Assembly: GCA_013138865.1 (NCBI GenBank)
Contig: WTBY01000018.1
Span: 1 to 64,000 of the forward strand
Length of the DNA stretch: 64,000 bases
Source of the DNA: Helicobacteraceae bacterium
GTDB taxonomy: Bacteria > Campylobacterota > Campylobacteria > Campylobacterales > Sulfurimonadaceae
Direction: 5' to 3'
Both the position numbers and the translations under genes were made by a program. This document shows positions 63,369-64,000 of the stretch, in pieces (the first letter of the stretch is position 1; each line of letters starts with the position of its first letter). The notes beneath the pieces are model-generated. The model ran no database searches, was not told where the DNA came from, and saw only the letters and a list, made by a program, of their open reading frames with translations.

Positions 63369-64000
63369 ATGGACTTAATAGATAGAAAACTACATTTAGA
63401 CAAAGTTATAGAGCGAATAGAGTTTGCTAGAGTTTGCGTGAATCAACACCATATAGTTAAAACTGTTGCGATCAGTAAATATAGTAAAAGTGAAGATATA
63501 AAAGATCTTTATGAGATCGGTGTCCGTGCATTTGGCGAAAATAAGGTACAAGACCTAGAGACTAAAAGCAAAGAGTTAGAAGAGTTACCACTTGAGTGGC
63601 ACTTTGTAGGCTCACTACAGAAAAATAAAATAAATAAGCTAATAGCACTAGACCCTTATCTATGTCACTCACTAGACTCATTAGAGTTGGCACTAGCACT
63701 TGACCAAAGACTAGAAGCTTCTTCGACTACTATGAATGCACTACTTCAAATAAACAGTGCAAATGAAACTACAAAGTCGGGTGTAAGTAAAGAAGAGGCG
63801 AAAGATATTTATCAGCAAATAAGTGAAAGTTGTAAAAATATAAACCTAAAAGGTGTTATGAGCATAGGTGCTCATAGTGAAGACGAGAAACTAATACGTA
63901 AAAGTTTTCAAGATACTTATAAAATATATGATAGTTTAGATCAAGCTACTATATGTTCGATGGGTATGAGTGGTGACTTTGAAGAAGCTATAAGATGTGG
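63369..64000 (+). CDS. YggS-family PLP-binding protein (3' end outside the window)
   Basis: Partial gene of 211 codons, frame open to the window edge. VAISKYSKSEDIKDLYE holds the PLP-binding Lys; FGENKVQDLETK, WHFVGSLQKNKINKL and SMGMSGDFEEAI are family motifs. YggS (YBL036C) proteins buffer pyridoxal phosphate and affect amino-acid metabolism. ATG at 63369. Confidence 0.92.
   Translation, partial: MDLIDRKLHLDKVIERIEFARVCVNQHHIVKTVAISKYSKSEDIKDLYEIGVRAFGENKVQDLETKSKELEELPLEWHFVGSLQKNKINKLIALDPYLCHSLDSLELALALDQRLEASSTTMNALLQINSANETTKSGVSKEEAKDIYQQISESCKNINLKGVMSIGAHSEDEKLIRKSFQDTYKIYDSLDQATICSMGMSGDFEEAIRC

Overview
The window comes from an AT-rich, flagellated member of the Campylobacterota, most like the Sulfurimonas/Sulfuricurvum group. 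This rests on the campylobacterial flagellin type, rpsA-ispH-aroA-pheT-pheS gene order, FabL-like enoyl reductase, beta-carbonic anhydrase, c-di-GMP proteins with a hemerythrin domain, and low GC. No rRNA or tRNA gene and no CRISPR array was seen.

Layout. 0.1-0.7 kb: a type II toxin-antitoxin pair. 0.9-10.2 kb, minus strand: housekeeping run pheS-pheT-aroA-ispH-rpsA-membrane protein-serA. 10.3-11.8 kb: flagellin. 11.8-15.2 kb: a small island with a decapitated EAL gene and a BcgI-like restriction-modification pair whose two genes are joined by a textbook -1 frameshift signal. 15.7-18.8 kb: a compact operon of membrane, Fe-S assembly (MIP18-type) and FmdE-like proteins. 18.9-21.4 kb: an MMPL exporter and a thioredoxin-fold partner. 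21.6-22.1 kb: a second toxin-antitoxin pair. 22.6-32.8 kb: core genes (glutathione peroxidase, YgjP-like peptidase, carbonic anhydrase, bestrophin, pyrD, M16 protease, dapA, pseudo-receiver, fabL, pgsA, rseP).

32.74-53.00 kb is an integrative element of about 20.3 kb inserted at the 3' end of rseP. A 25-bp imperfect repeat containing the rseP stop codon marks both ends, and a tyrosine integrase lies just inside the left end. Its left half carries replication and recombination genes (Rep-like protein, excisionase-like protein, Dda/RecD-like helicase, DUF932, Rad52-like annealing protein) and a serine-recombinase-like protein lacking its catalytic serine. Its right half, 42.4-51.4 kb, is the most interesting part: a WYL-regulated cluster of a membrane protein, a YkvA protein, the WYL regulator, a coiled-coil protein, a membrane-anchored protein, an XRE regulator, a glycine-zipper/TerB-like protein, a putative HNH nuclease with a hydrophobic C-terminus, and a voltage-sensor channel with RCK domains. 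Identical 17-bp palindromes sit at the same distance from the -10 boxes of both leading operons, so the WYL protein probably represses both. I know of no described defence or stress system with this composition; a defence role is inference.

After the element come more toxin-antitoxin genes, an orphan antitoxin, cobQ, and a sensory block (hemerythrin-GGDEF cyclase; V4R-like protein, hybrid kinase and REC-GGDEF cyclase), then the start of a YggS-family gene cut by the window edge.
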